Assembly: GCA_012295275.1 (NCBI GenBank)
Contig: CM022676.1
Span: 17,243,771 to 17,307,770, forward strand
Length of the DNA: 64,000 nucleotides
Direction of reading: 5' to 3'
Source of the DNA: Chrysomallon squamiferum
Taxonomy: Eukaryota > Mollusca > Gastropoda > Neomphalida > Peltospiridae
Below are positions 1 through 32,100 of the stretch, piece after piece; the stretch's first letter is position 1; each line of letters starts with the position of its first letter. A program made the translations under genes and the position numbers. A model generated the notes under the pieces. The model ran no database searches. It was not told the origin of the DNA and was given only the letters and a program-made list of their open reading frames with translations.

Positions 1-66
1 AAGAATTAAACGTACACCAACAGTTAGCTTTAAAATAATTCAAATTTGAAAGAGAGCAATGAAGGT

Positions 67-254
<188 letters not shown>

Positions 255-461
255 CGGTTAATATATCGGGAACTTGAGTTAAGATTACAAGTGAATGATA
301 TGAGACATTCATCAATAGAAGGTCGCGAAACTGGGAATAGTCGTTTTAATAGTCGTTTTAATAGTCGTTTTAAGTATACGGATCAGTACCAATATCTGAA
401 GATGGACAGGTTGATACTTTTTTCCTGTTACTCGAGCAAATAGCCAAAGAGTTCGACTTGC

Positions 462-740
462 TTGAAACAAAGTGGGCATTATTTGCCATGTCGAGATTTA
501 GAAGTAAAGTTTGTGAGACATATAATTAATTATCTGAGTGACCACAGTTCTGCACAGTGTAAGCTGGTTAAGGCGGAGGTCTTACGAATATATGAATTGC
601 TTCCAGAAGCATACCGGTTCACGTATAGTGAATTGAAGAAATCTGAAGATCAGGGTCTTAAAAATAGGTTAGCTGTTAATTTGTGTCTTCATTTAGAGAA
701 CATTGATTTATATATACAATACAGGGCAATTGCGGCATGA
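462..740 (+). pseudogene. Gypsy-type gag fragment
   Basis: A 92-codon open stretch contains YELLPEAYRFTYSELKK, which resembles the capsid signature YELVPEAYRQKFR common in metazoan Gypsy gag proteins. The frame is short and followed by stops, and the downstream pol remnants are also broken, so this is a dead fragment. Identification is from motif memory. A profile search against gag capsid families would settle it. Confidence 0.5.
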
Positions 741-1229
741 AGCTAATCAGATCTGTTAGTCATGTGGTGTGGTTATAATTGTCTTTGGTGGTCAGAAACA
801 GGATAAGCCACCAGTATCTCCACACTGGGAAAGAGTAACTCATATATTTCCACTTCAATGATTTGTGGGGGAAAGACAGGACGTTAGACCAAAGGCAGTA
901 TTGATTTAGCCTATCACTTATAACCGAAAAATCGCAAGCCGGGTTTGATACTTCTCAAACTGAGCATAGTGTGGAACTTACGTCAGTTACCGGGGGAAGT
1001 CTACAGATCAGATTATAAAAAGTTTACACATGTTCGAGGTTTGTAACTGATCCAGTAGTTACGGGTGTAGTCAAAGATCTACCATTTAAAGAGATATTTG
1101 TGTTGTTAGGGAATGATTTAATCAGTGTTGTCAGCCCAGTAAGGCTACTAAACTAACTCAAAAAACATCGTAACGACTCTCAAACTAATAGGCTAAAACT
1201 TGTCAGTTTATAGGAGGGACAAGGTACTA

Positions 1230-2020
1230 CTGTACTTTTGCATTAAAAGGGTTTCTTTACAAAACAGATAGTTCGGACCTTATGTTGTGCATAAAAGAGT
1301 TAGTGATACGGAATATATAATAAATATTCCAAACAGATATAGAAAGGTTACTAAAATATTATGCAGACACACTGTCTGTGTTACCTGTCCAAGTGAGTAC
1401 TCACCACAAAGCCTGTGACGAATGTACGACTGTGAGCTACTCAATAGCGAGATCCTGAGTAACCGGAATCTTTACGTGTGTCAACTTGACCGTCCGCAGT
1501 AGGAGGAAAACATAAAACTGATTCAGAAAGATCAGTCCATCTGCACTTACTGCCTGACAGTATCCAGTTCAGTTAAAGAAGATGTCAGGTTGGAGTGAAT
1601 AACCACAATCATGCGTCAGCATTCGTACCGTCTAAGTCCCGAAAGACAAGCTATTCTCAAAAAAGGAGATGGATTTCGTGTTAACGAAGAACACCACTGA
1701 ACATTCCAGCAGTCGCTGGACAACACCCGTTATAGTGATACTCAAGGGCGATTACAGTTTTATGTTGTGTGCTGGCCCACGCAGAGGGAATCAATTGAGG
1801 CAGACAAAAGTCTAGAAGACAGCTACTGGTTGTCTTTACCGACCACAACGGAATTTTAAATGGTCGCTCAAGAAACTGATTGTCAAGGAATTCAGACTGC
1901 GTAAAAAAAGTTGTTACTTTCATCACATCTGCTCTTTTTATTTTTAAGCGAGGGAAATGAAATTGCGTGACTTTAATTTTGACTACAACCACATCCGCTG
2001 TTTTATTGTTTCCTCAAATC
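1230..2020 (+). mobile_element. Degenerate Gypsy pol: integrase end, then RT start
   Basis: Broken translations match pol landmarks. GPYVVHKRVSDTEYIINIP at about 1275-1340 resembles the integrase C-terminal GPY region. RQHSYRLSPERQAILKK (about 1612-1665), then in another frame EHSSSRWTTPVIVILKGDYS (about 1699-1758), resembles the start of Gypsy reverse transcriptase. A possible RNase H end follows near 1950-2000. Stops and frameshifts interrupt all of it, so no protein is encoded. Integrase upstream of RT is the order of Gmr1-like Gypsy elements, which suggests that subgroup. Confidence 0.55.
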
Positions 2021-2210
2021 CTTCAACTCCATGGCATTCGTATATAAGGGCTGACATTTGATAATTAAAGAAAAAATTAAGAGAAGTAAGCGAGACCGAA
2101 GGAAACGGTCAAGATGAAAGTTCAGTCAGGCGGAAAACCAAATGTTTTTGAATGACGTTGTTTTTACGGACAAGTATGGTAAGCAGTTATCTATTCTTAT
2201 TTTAATAGGG

Positions 2211-2596
2211 TGTAATGTGCAATTAATCTGTATCAATAATATGTATTATACCTGAAACTTTAAGGTTTTAATCTGTCCTCAGTCCGGATTCTTATTTTGT
2301 CTTGGTTCCCCGTATGATCTTACTCGTATCATTTATGAAAATTACTTAAAGTGTGTTTTATGATTGTATAATGTATTTGTACTACATCAACTGTATATCG
2401 TAATTAAATACGTAATGTGAACATTAATGTGTGTTGAGTTTATTTCTCTAGTGGAGTGATATACTTAGTGATTTATATAGATTGCAGTCAATTTAGCGTA
2501 TATATTCCGTGTTAGCTGGACATTAAAGCACTTTGTTACCCTCGGCGGAGCCTGAATAAAATATCGAAGGTGTTTATAGCTGCGAGTCCCGTGACA
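2211..2596 (+). mobile_element. Possible 3' LTR remnant
   Basis: The stretch after the pol remnant starts TGTAATG and ends CCCGTGACA, compatible with TG...CA LTR ends. A diverged copy of part of it lies at about 48640-48790, so it is a dispersed repeat. No 5' LTR partner was found in the window, so the boundaries are tentative. Confidence 0.35.
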
Positions 2597-2947
2597 CTAA
2601 TCAAGAGATGTATTGTGTAATAGATGTTTAGTAAACATAAAACAGTCGGCTTGTACCGCAAAACAACACCTCACTATAATGTATCTGTATATATTTCAAC
2701 CTTTTAGTACATTAATAATAGAAACATTGGTTGCCGATATTTATAGCAATACTAGAGATAGAGCGACATCGTTATCTTACTCAACTGTACATTTATTATC
2801 GAATATCTGTTACATGTTTTTCTTTACAGGGGAAAAAACATATTTGACTATGTGCATGTTTGTTTGTTGTTTTGTTTTGTTTTTATTTTTGTAAACAAAT
2901 CATACTATTCTTACTCACAGATCATATATAACCTGTTATTATTTCAG

Positions 2948-23290
<20,343 letters not shown>

Positions 23291-23749
23291 GATATCTTTT
23301 TATTACTCTGTTTACTTAAAACATCGAAACAATCTATTTTATTACCATTATCACACACAGAGGCACACACACACACGCGCGCGCACACACGCATACATAC
23401 ACACACACACACTTATACACACATATATGCATATATATGAACAAATTATATGACACTTACTCACCATTATTGAATTTTATTATTCTCGAAAGCTAGTTAA
23501 ATATGTATTTTTTTCTTTTCATACAAAAAAGTATTTAGAGACATTTGCTTTTAATGTGGGTTTGATATTTGTGTTTTATTTACATCAAGACAATATATGT
23601 AATATATAGTGTAGGTTAGTATAATATTATATTTGTTACAATTACAGTGTAATAACATTGTGACTAACTGTGTATAGTAATGTAGGTTAGTATAATATTT
23701 TCTGTGATATTAAAATTGTGTATAGTATGATTCTAATTAAAATAGAGCT

Positions 23750-23755
23750 AATAAA
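23750..23755 (+). promoter_or_regulatory. Candidate poly(A) signal of receptor gene
   Basis: AATAAA about 460 bp after the receptor stop codon, in an AT-rich 3' flank that also holds a CA tract (23358-23412). It is the best match seen on the gene strand before the next repeat region. Confidence 0.4.
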
Positions 23756-23759
23756 ATTG

Positions 23760-25329
23760 TGATTAAGTGTGTCTAGTTAGATTCTTGTTAAACAATGTAT
23801 TTAACAATATAGCATAATTATAAATGCACAACGATATTCATCTCCAAATTTGTCAAGATTAAAAATATAACATTTTCTCTTTTTTCTTATAATACTAAAT
23901 CAGTTTTAACAGCAGGTTTAACACTAGAGTTCTAATTTGACATAACACATGCACATGCGCTTGAACATCTCTATTATCTAGATCGATTATTTTTGTATAA
24001 TTTCCCTTTTTAGTGATGTATGTTAAAGTGTTTTACTAACATGAGCTATAACGTACAAAAAGCGCAAACTAACGGATAATTACAACACTCTTGCTAATAG
24101 AGGGATGTGTTCCAGAAATTTCTAGATTTTTTTACCCTTTTAACTTCGCGGTATTTTTGTAATCCATCATGATTTTGAATAATTAAATAATTAATCAGTG
24201 GAAAATGTACTGTTGTTTTTTTGCTGAAATTCTTGATTCTACTTTGTCGTTCTATTCGCGCTATTTTTAGACTGTCGCACTTAAATGCATCGCTTCAAAG
24301 TAGGTCGCAGTTTTGTTCTTAGCTCTCAAAATGTCATAGCAAACAGTTACCCAATTTCATGTGGAGTGTTACTATTAAATATATATGTGTAAAACCTCGT
24401 AACTTCGCAACTATAGTTATTTCTTCGGCTGAAAAAGGCTTGTAGAATCTGTGATTAATGGTTTCTTGGCTTTGAGTGTGCAATTCTTCTTTTGTTGTCA
24501 CGTGATTAGGCACAGATTGATTAACATTGTCATTAAAAAGCAACAACCTTCTTAAACAAATAATCAAACGAACTTCGAAACTTTAAGTGAACTGTCTAAC
24601 ACAACTTTGAAATTGTGTGTTATGTTCTTTTGCATCAACACATTTTTAAATTTATTTATTTATTATTTATTTATTTATATATTTATTATTTATTTATTTA
24701 TAAAAAGATAACAAAAAAAACAACAACAAAACAGTGGATACTTAATAACATTCAGCGATGATGTTATTGGTGATATTATCAATCGGTGCAGTTTCTGTCA
24801 AACAATCGGTGAACGCGACTAAGAAGGGTTTGATATTTATTATCACTCAACATGGTATCATATACTTCTTTGCATGTGAGCTAAAAAAAAAGCAATTTTT
24901 ATTACTATTATTATTATTATTATTTTAACTTTAAATGTCATACCAGTACTTTATGTACATTGTGAAAATCTATTAAATGGATTTGAGCAAGAACACTGTA
25001 ATGTTTTGAATCTAAAATGTACATACTGATGACGTCGTATCCAGAACATTTTCCCTTGGGACAAATATACATCACCTGTTACCGTTTTTCCCCATTTGAA
25101 CACATACACACCAACACATATCCTGTTTTCATACACATATTCATAAATATAGATAATATTCTTCTTCTTCTTCTTTTTTTTTCAAAAATGTGTTTGTTTA
25201 TAGGTAAAACTTCAGCGAGTGGACCAGCTAAACTTTTCTTGGTTAATTTGGATATTTTCGCTGGTTTCTTAATTTTAATCTTCACACACCAACATCAGCT
25301 GTAGATGTCAGAATGTAAGAGAGAACAAT
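23760..25329. other. Intergenic stretch without recognised content
   Basis: AT-rich DNA between the receptor gene and the satellite. Open frames are short and resemble nothing I know. An ATTT tract sits at about 24650-24705 and a short TTC run at 25160-25180. Confidence 0.6.
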
Positions 25330-26974
25330 ATAAAACTTACTTTTGTTTTTCGAAATATACAGTGAAAGTTCAAAGACATTTCATTCTAAAGAGGCATGAT
25401 AAATTTAAAAAAACTAAAAATTAAAAATATGATTTTAAATGTGTAATATAGGTTTAAACAAAACATAGTATTAGAAATAATTATACAGTGTAATTAGAAA
25501 TAAACAATGAAACTAGAAAAAAAACATCAACATTTTATTGTAAATAGAGAGACTATAACTGTGGATAAACCACATAATTAGCAATATACAATATAACTAA
25601 ACAAAAACGTATTGTTAGAAATATACAGCGTAACTTTAAACATGAACTTTTTCCACTGAAAATATACGCTCCGTATAAAATAAGAAACTTTTAGAATAGA
25701 TATAGTTAAAATTTAAACAAAAAACATATATCTGGAAATAAAAACGTTCATTTAGAAATATACAGTTGAGCTTTTAACGGAAATGTATTATTATCAATAA
25801 ACCATCTAACTTTAAACAAAACTGTTTTACTGGAAACATACAGCGTAAAGTGTGTTAATATAATTATACAGTGTAATTTTAAACAGAATCGTGTTAGAAA
25901 TATACAATGTAACAAAACAAAACTTTTTTTATTACAAATTATACACGTTAATTTTAAAGGAAAACGTATTATTAGGAAATATAGAGTGGAATTTTTAACA
26001 AAAACGTCTTATTACGAATATATATGGAGTAATTTTAAACAAAAACGTATTGTTAGAACATATACAGGGTAACTTTAAATAAAAATGTATTATTAGAAAA
26101 CATACTGGATAACTTTATACAAAACGCAGATTATTGGAAGATATGCAGGGTAACTTTAACTAAACAGGTACTAATAGAAATGCAGTGAATTTTTAAACAA
26201 AAACGTATTATTAAAACAAATACAGGACAACATTAAACAAAAACGTATACTTAGAAATATACAGAGAAACTTTAAACAAAGACGTATTATTAGGAAACAT
26301 AGAGATAACCTTAAAAAAAACGTATTATCAGAACATATACAGTGTAACATTAAACACAAACGTATTAATAGAAATAAGCAGTGTAAATTTAAACAAAAAC
26401 ACATTATTATAAATATACAGAGAAACTTTAAACAAAAACGTATTTTTATAAACATACAATGAAACTTTAAACCAAAACGTATTATTAGAAAATATGCAGA
26501 GTAACTTTAAACAAAACACATTATTAGAAATACACAGTGACACTTTAAACAAAAACGTATTATTAGAAATATAGAATTAAACTTTAAACAAAAACGTATT
26601 ATTAGAAAATAAGCAATGCATATTTTAACAAAAACACATCATTAGAAAATATGCAGTTTAACTTCAAACAAAAAAGGTATTACTGGAAAATATACAGGAT
26701 GATTTTAAACAAAACACATATTATTAGAAAATATACTGTTGTTTTTTTGCTGAAAAGGTATTAATAGAAATATACAGTCAAACTTTTAAAAAGTGTCTTA
26801 TTCGGAATATGCAGTGTAAGATTAATTGAAGTATTATTAGATATATACAATGAAATTTAAAACAAAAAATGTTTTTTCTGTCTTTATCAGAAACGTATAA
26901 TTAGAATTAAAAAATGTAACATTAATATGTTTATATCTGTAGACATATTATTATTATCATCATCTTCATCATCA

Positions 26975-27008
<34 letters not shown>

Positions 27009-27600
27009 TACTACTAATATGCAACGTAACTTAAAACAAAATCGTATTACTAAAACTATGCAGCAATAATCTATCAAAAATGTGTTATCAGATATATACT
27101 GTTTAACTATAAACAATAATATGTTACTAGAAATATACAGTGCAATTTTAAACAAAAATGTTTTAGAAATATACACAGTAACCTTAAACAAGAACATGTT
27201 TTCAAAAAATATGCACTGTATCTTTAAAAAAAAAAGTATTATTAGAAAAATGCTGTGTTACTTTATTCAAAAGTATTAGAAATATACAGTACAACTTTAA
27301 ACAACAAAGAAACAAAACAAATCCGTATTAATAGAAATATGCAGTGTAACATTATAAAAAATGTGTTGTAAGAAATATGCAAAGTACGTTTAAAAAAAAA
27401 TTAATTATGAGAGATATACAGGGTAACTTTAAACAAAAATGTGGTGTAAGAAATATATTGTGTAACTTTAAAGAAAAAAGTATTATTAGAAATATACAGT
27501 GTAACTTTTAACAGAAAGGTTATATCAGAAATAACCATTATAATTTTAAACAGAAACTTAGAAATGAAGAAATGCAGTGCATTTTAATCAAAACGTAGAT
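25330..27600. repeat. AT-rich ~40-bp satellite (left array)
   Basis: Dozens of diverged copies of a unit of roughly 38-45 bp with the core AAACAAAAACGTATTATTAG followed by AAATATACAGTGTAACTTT. An ATT/ATC tract interrupts it at 26948-27016. Open frames across it are repeat artefacts. The same array, in reverse complement and nearly identical order, is at 59940-61935. Confidence 0.93.
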
Positions 27601-27805
27601 ATTAAATATGAAGCGCATCTTCAAATGAAAAGCATATTATTAGAAATAATGTGTTCATCGCCATCATCATCATCAGCAGCAGCAACTGTATGCACATCGT
27701 CGTCACTGACATCATCAAAATCGTCTGAATCTTCTCCTCAGTTGCTGTGTCGTTCTTTTTGGTAGAAATTAACCAGGCTGAAATTTCAGTTTTCGGTTAA
27801 AATGT

Positions 27806-28012
27806 TTACTTTGAATAACTCTGTAAAATAAGAAATAAAAAAATCAAAATCAAAATAAGAAAAATAAAATTAGTCACTACTCTCACTGACTGAGAACCAA
27901 AAAGTAAATTATGGTGTTTGTGCGTACCTGTTTTACGTATAAATTTGTATATATTTAAAATAATACGTATATATGTAGTATGAAAATATCAAAAGAAATC
28001 GAGGTTAGTACC
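27806..28012 (-). CDS. Possible terminal coding exon of left ZNFX1-like gene
   Basis: On the minus strand the exon ending at 28012 (CATAATTATCAG/GTACTA donor) can splice to 27820-27806, which reads SYSK then TAA. The same junction is conserved in the right copy (59483, then 59675-59689). In the left copy the main frame already stops at 28590, so this exon may be used only after a frame change, or may now be 3' UTR. Confidence 0.4.
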
Positions 28013-28488
28013 TGATAATTATGTTTATTTGTTGTCTTTATTCTCTTTTTTTCCGTGCTGATTTGTCGACTATTTGCTATGCCAGTGTGAAATGTCTTTT
28101 TTCTTTTCCTTGTCACAATGTCGTGTGCTTTAGGAGAATTGAATCTGGAGACACTGTCTGATTTTTCTTGGATATAATCCCTGTCTGTAGGTGTGGTCTT
28201 CGATAAATAAAGTTCTGGTTTAATTTTCGAATAATCCTTGAATTTCTCTCGTCCTCGATAATCAGGTGAGATCCCGTCTTTGGTTAAAATAAATTTGGGT
28301 TTAATCCATCTGGGATAATCTTTGAATCGCCCTTCTCCTCGATAATCTCTGTCTGACCCATCTGTTAGTATCTCTGTCTGACATCCATCTGTTATTATCT
28401 CTGTCTGACGTCCATCTGTTAGTATCTCTGTCTGACATCCATCTGTTAGTATCTCTGTTTGTCGCATCTGTTTTTCTGTTGTTTCCAT
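28012..28488 (-). CDS. Basic end region after the repeat tail (left)
   Basis: Open frame continuing from the TEILTDGCQ repeat frame into a unique Arg/Lys-rich end (DRDYRGEGRFKDY, VTRKRKKTFHTG). The right copy encodes a similar end at about 59100-59483, which supports it as once-translated sequence. Whether the present reading frame reaches it is doubtful, because the tail has frame breaks. Confidence 0.4.
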
Positions 28489-29130
28489 CTGTCTGACTCT
28501 CTACTGTGTTAGTATCTCTGTCTGACGTCCATCTGTTAGTATCTCTGTCTGACATCCATCTGTTAGTATCTCTGTCTGACATCCATCTGTTAGTATCTCT
28601 GTTTGACGTGCATTTCTTTTTCTCTGTCTGACGCATCTGTTAGTATCTGTGTCTGACGTCCATCTGTTAGTATCTCTGTCTGACATCCATCTGTTAGTAT
28701 CTCTGTCTGACATCCATCTGTTAGTATCTCTGTCTGACATCCATCTGTTAGTATCTCTGTCTGACGTCCATCTGTTAGTATCTCTGTCTGACATCCATCT
28801 GTTAGTATCTCTGTTTGTCGCCCTTTTCTTAGTTTTCTGTCTGACATCCATCTGTTAGTATCTCTGTCTGACGTCCATCTGTTAGTATCTCTGTCTGACG
28901 TCCATCTGTTAGTATCTCTGTCTGACATCCATCTGTTAGTATCTCTGTCTGACGTCCATCTGTTAGTATCTCTGTCTGACGTCCATCTGTTAGTATCTCT
29001 GTCTGACGTGCATCTGTTAGTATTTGTGTCTGACATCCATCTGTTAGTATCTCTGTCTGACGTCCATCTGTTAGTATCTCTGTCTGACATCCATCTGTTA
29101 GTATCTCTGTCTGACGTCCATCTGTTAGTA
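28340..29130 (-). repeat. 27-bp coding minisatellite (left tail)
   Basis: Roughly 28 tandem units of ACTAACAGATGG(A/G)(C/T)GTCAGACAGAGAT, mixed with variant units carrying AGCGTCAGACAGAGAAACTAAGAAAAGGGCGACA. The period is a multiple of three. On the gene strand two frames are open (DTNRWMSDR and TEILTDGCQ), and one antisense frame (HLLVSLSDI) is open too. It lies in the last large exon of the ZNFX1-like gene. Confidence 0.92.
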
Positions 29131-32100
29131 TCTTTGTCTGTCGCCCTTTTCTTAGTTTCTCTGTCTGACGCTCTACTGTTAGAATCTGTGTCTTTCGCCT
29201 TTCTTTTAGCATCTCTGTGTGATGCTCTACTGTTAGTATTCCTATCTGGCAAAGTTCTGTTAGTATCTCGATCCGAAGCCACATTGTTAGTATTTCCATC
29301 TGACGCTTTATTGTTAGCATCTCTTTTGGACGTCATTTCGGAGGACGTCACAATTTTTGTTCTACTGGAACAGATTTCGCATTCTGCATTGTTCCCAAAA
29401 TAGTCAAAATAAATATGACCTAAAACAAAAATGTGATTGTAGAATTGTCATTTTTGACAAGGTGTGAATCAGTAAAAAACAAGATACATAAATGTAATAA
29501 TTTAATAAGAAATACAAAATATTTCGATATTACTAAAATATCATTTGACTTTGTTTTAGATATGTAAATTTAGAGACAGACATTTATAAGTTCTTAATTA
29601 AAAACAGAGATATACAAATACAGTGTTCTCACCTGCTTGACATTTCAGCCAGCCTTCCGTACTGAAATTCATGGTAATTTTCTCTGTGGAGATGTAACGA
29701 AGAGATATTTCACTTGAAGGAAGGAAAGGAGCCCGAGATTTAACTATTTCTTGACGTTCTGGAGTAAAGGCATTTCCATCCATAGCGAACTTTTTAATTA
29801 CTTCAGTAACATCATTTGTGTTGTCTGTGATTTTCTGTGACTCGTTGGCGTCGTCTAAAGCTGATTTTAGATCGATTAACAGTTTCAGTCTTTTCGTTTC
29901 ATTGTCTGCATCGAATTCCTCCTGCTTCGTAAATATTCTTCTGTGCTTTGATATCCATGTCTGGAAACGATCCACGTCTTTATCATGTTCACTGATCCCC
30001 ATCTTACGAAAATATGTTTTAAACGTACGACAGTTATTGTTAAGAGCCAAAAGCTTCTCACTTTGTATTTCGTAACAGTCTTTTCTTTCCTGCTTTATTA
30101 ATTCATGCTTGATATAATCTACGTCCACTAAAGTCTCATTGATGACGTCTCTATATCTTCCACTATGTCTAATGAGCACGTTACAGCGTGGACAACGTTT
30201 CAACTGGATTCTGTTGGATTTCGACTCCATCAGCTCGTCTAGAGCTTGCACCTCAAAGATATGTCCGCAGTCTTCGAGCTGCACAAACAGAGAGTAATTT
30301 CGTTTATCAGCCTGTAAAGCTTTCACTTCATCCCTGTTACAGACTCGACAAAGATCAGGACACTTTTCTCCTACCAGACCAATGCATCTGTGCTGACACG
30401 ACAGCTTCTTCATGCACCGCTTGTTGGAGCGTGGCGCATTCCACACATCACATCGTCTACCAACGTAGCTTCCTTTGTAGCTGATGACGCAGTTTTCACG
30501 GCACATTGTACAGCGGTCACCACATGACCTTTCACAGGACAGATGGATACAGCTGTTCTCACACGGCAGAGGACAAAGTGGACACGTAGAACAGTCACTG
30601 ACACATTCGTGTCCACACAGCAGACGTTTCCTGCATTTCTCCTTGCAAGCAACGTGAAGTCGACCTTGAACACATTCGTGACAACTACCACGACAAATAT
30701 GACCACATTTCAAAACGGCGCCACACTTTACATTACAAATTGCATTGTCTCGTTCATGACAAACCACTTCGATTTCATGACCACATTTCAAAACGGTTCT
30801 GCATTTCACATTACAAATGGCGTTGTCTCGTTCATGACAAACCACTTCAATTTCATGACCACATTTTAAAACGGTCAGGCATTTCGCATTACAAACAGCG
30901 CTGTCTTGTTCGTGACAAACCACCTCAATTTCGTGCCCGCAGTACAAACCAACATGCCTTACTAGCTGCATGCACTTGATTGTACTTGCATCGGCAGAGC
31001 AAGGAATTTCTTGTTTGTGTCCACACGCTGGTATCACCTTGGTCACGGAAACGACACACTCTCTGCACTTTGCAAAACAGAGAAGCGGACATTTATGTTG
31101 AAATTCACACAAAATTCTTTCACACGGTTTCTGACATTTATATTCGAGATGACGTGGATCAACTGGATGACACGGCAGTTCACACACGTGACCACAGTTC
31201 AGTCTGTACGTGCACTGCTTTCTGCAGCCTCCTTCAGGAACCAAACTGAAATCTTCTGCTTTCGCAGCTTTTACTCCTTCGTGATTGACGTGGTTTCGAC
31301 AATAAAGACCAAGAGCATTTCCCAGCTGGTCGGTCGATTTCAAATCGTCAATAATAGTTTCCCATAATTTACTGTGTTGACCGAGCAGGGTAAAGTTTCC
31401 TATCACGTAAAGTCCCATTCTAGCTCTGGAAAGAGCTACACACACTCGGTTGTCTGTTTTCAGAAAGCCAATACTCCCCTCCAGATTGCTGCGTACCAAA
31501 GACAGCAGTATGATGTCATTCTCCTCTCCTTGGTAATTGTCAACATCTGTGACAGTGACACCTACAAATATTTCGTCTTTCATATTCTTCTTCAGATAGA
31601 CAACCTGAGCTGAATACGTAGTTAAGACTGTGATTTCCTTTGGATGATAACCTTGTTTCAAGAGGTAGCGACAGAGCGCTATAATATATTCCGCTTCAAA
31701 TACGTTCAAATGACTCACGAGCTCGTCATTTTTTTCTTCATTTTCACAATGGTTTATGAAAAATACATTGCTACACACACCGAGGACATCCGGGTAATTC
31801 TCAACAGAAGGGTGATCTCTGAGATGAGGATAGATGTGTTTCATGATTCTGGAAATACAGGGCCGCATTCTGTGCTGTTGCTCAAGACACACACACTCCA
31901 AGCCGTTGTTAACCATTCGTTCAAATAACGATAACTCCAGGTTATATCGTTTTGCGAGTGCGTAAACAGTGGGACTTGGTCGCAGCTGCTGATGGTCTCC
32001 GATCAGAATCAGATGCTGACATCCTGAATTCAGTGATGCAATCACGTGGCCTTCCAGAACTTCTGCAGCTTCCTCAATGATGATGATTCTTGGTTTAATT

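Noticed and set aside
26171-27279. FLFKVSLYIYNN-type repeat proteins
   Set aside because: Readings of the AT-rich satellite; stops vary from unit to unit.
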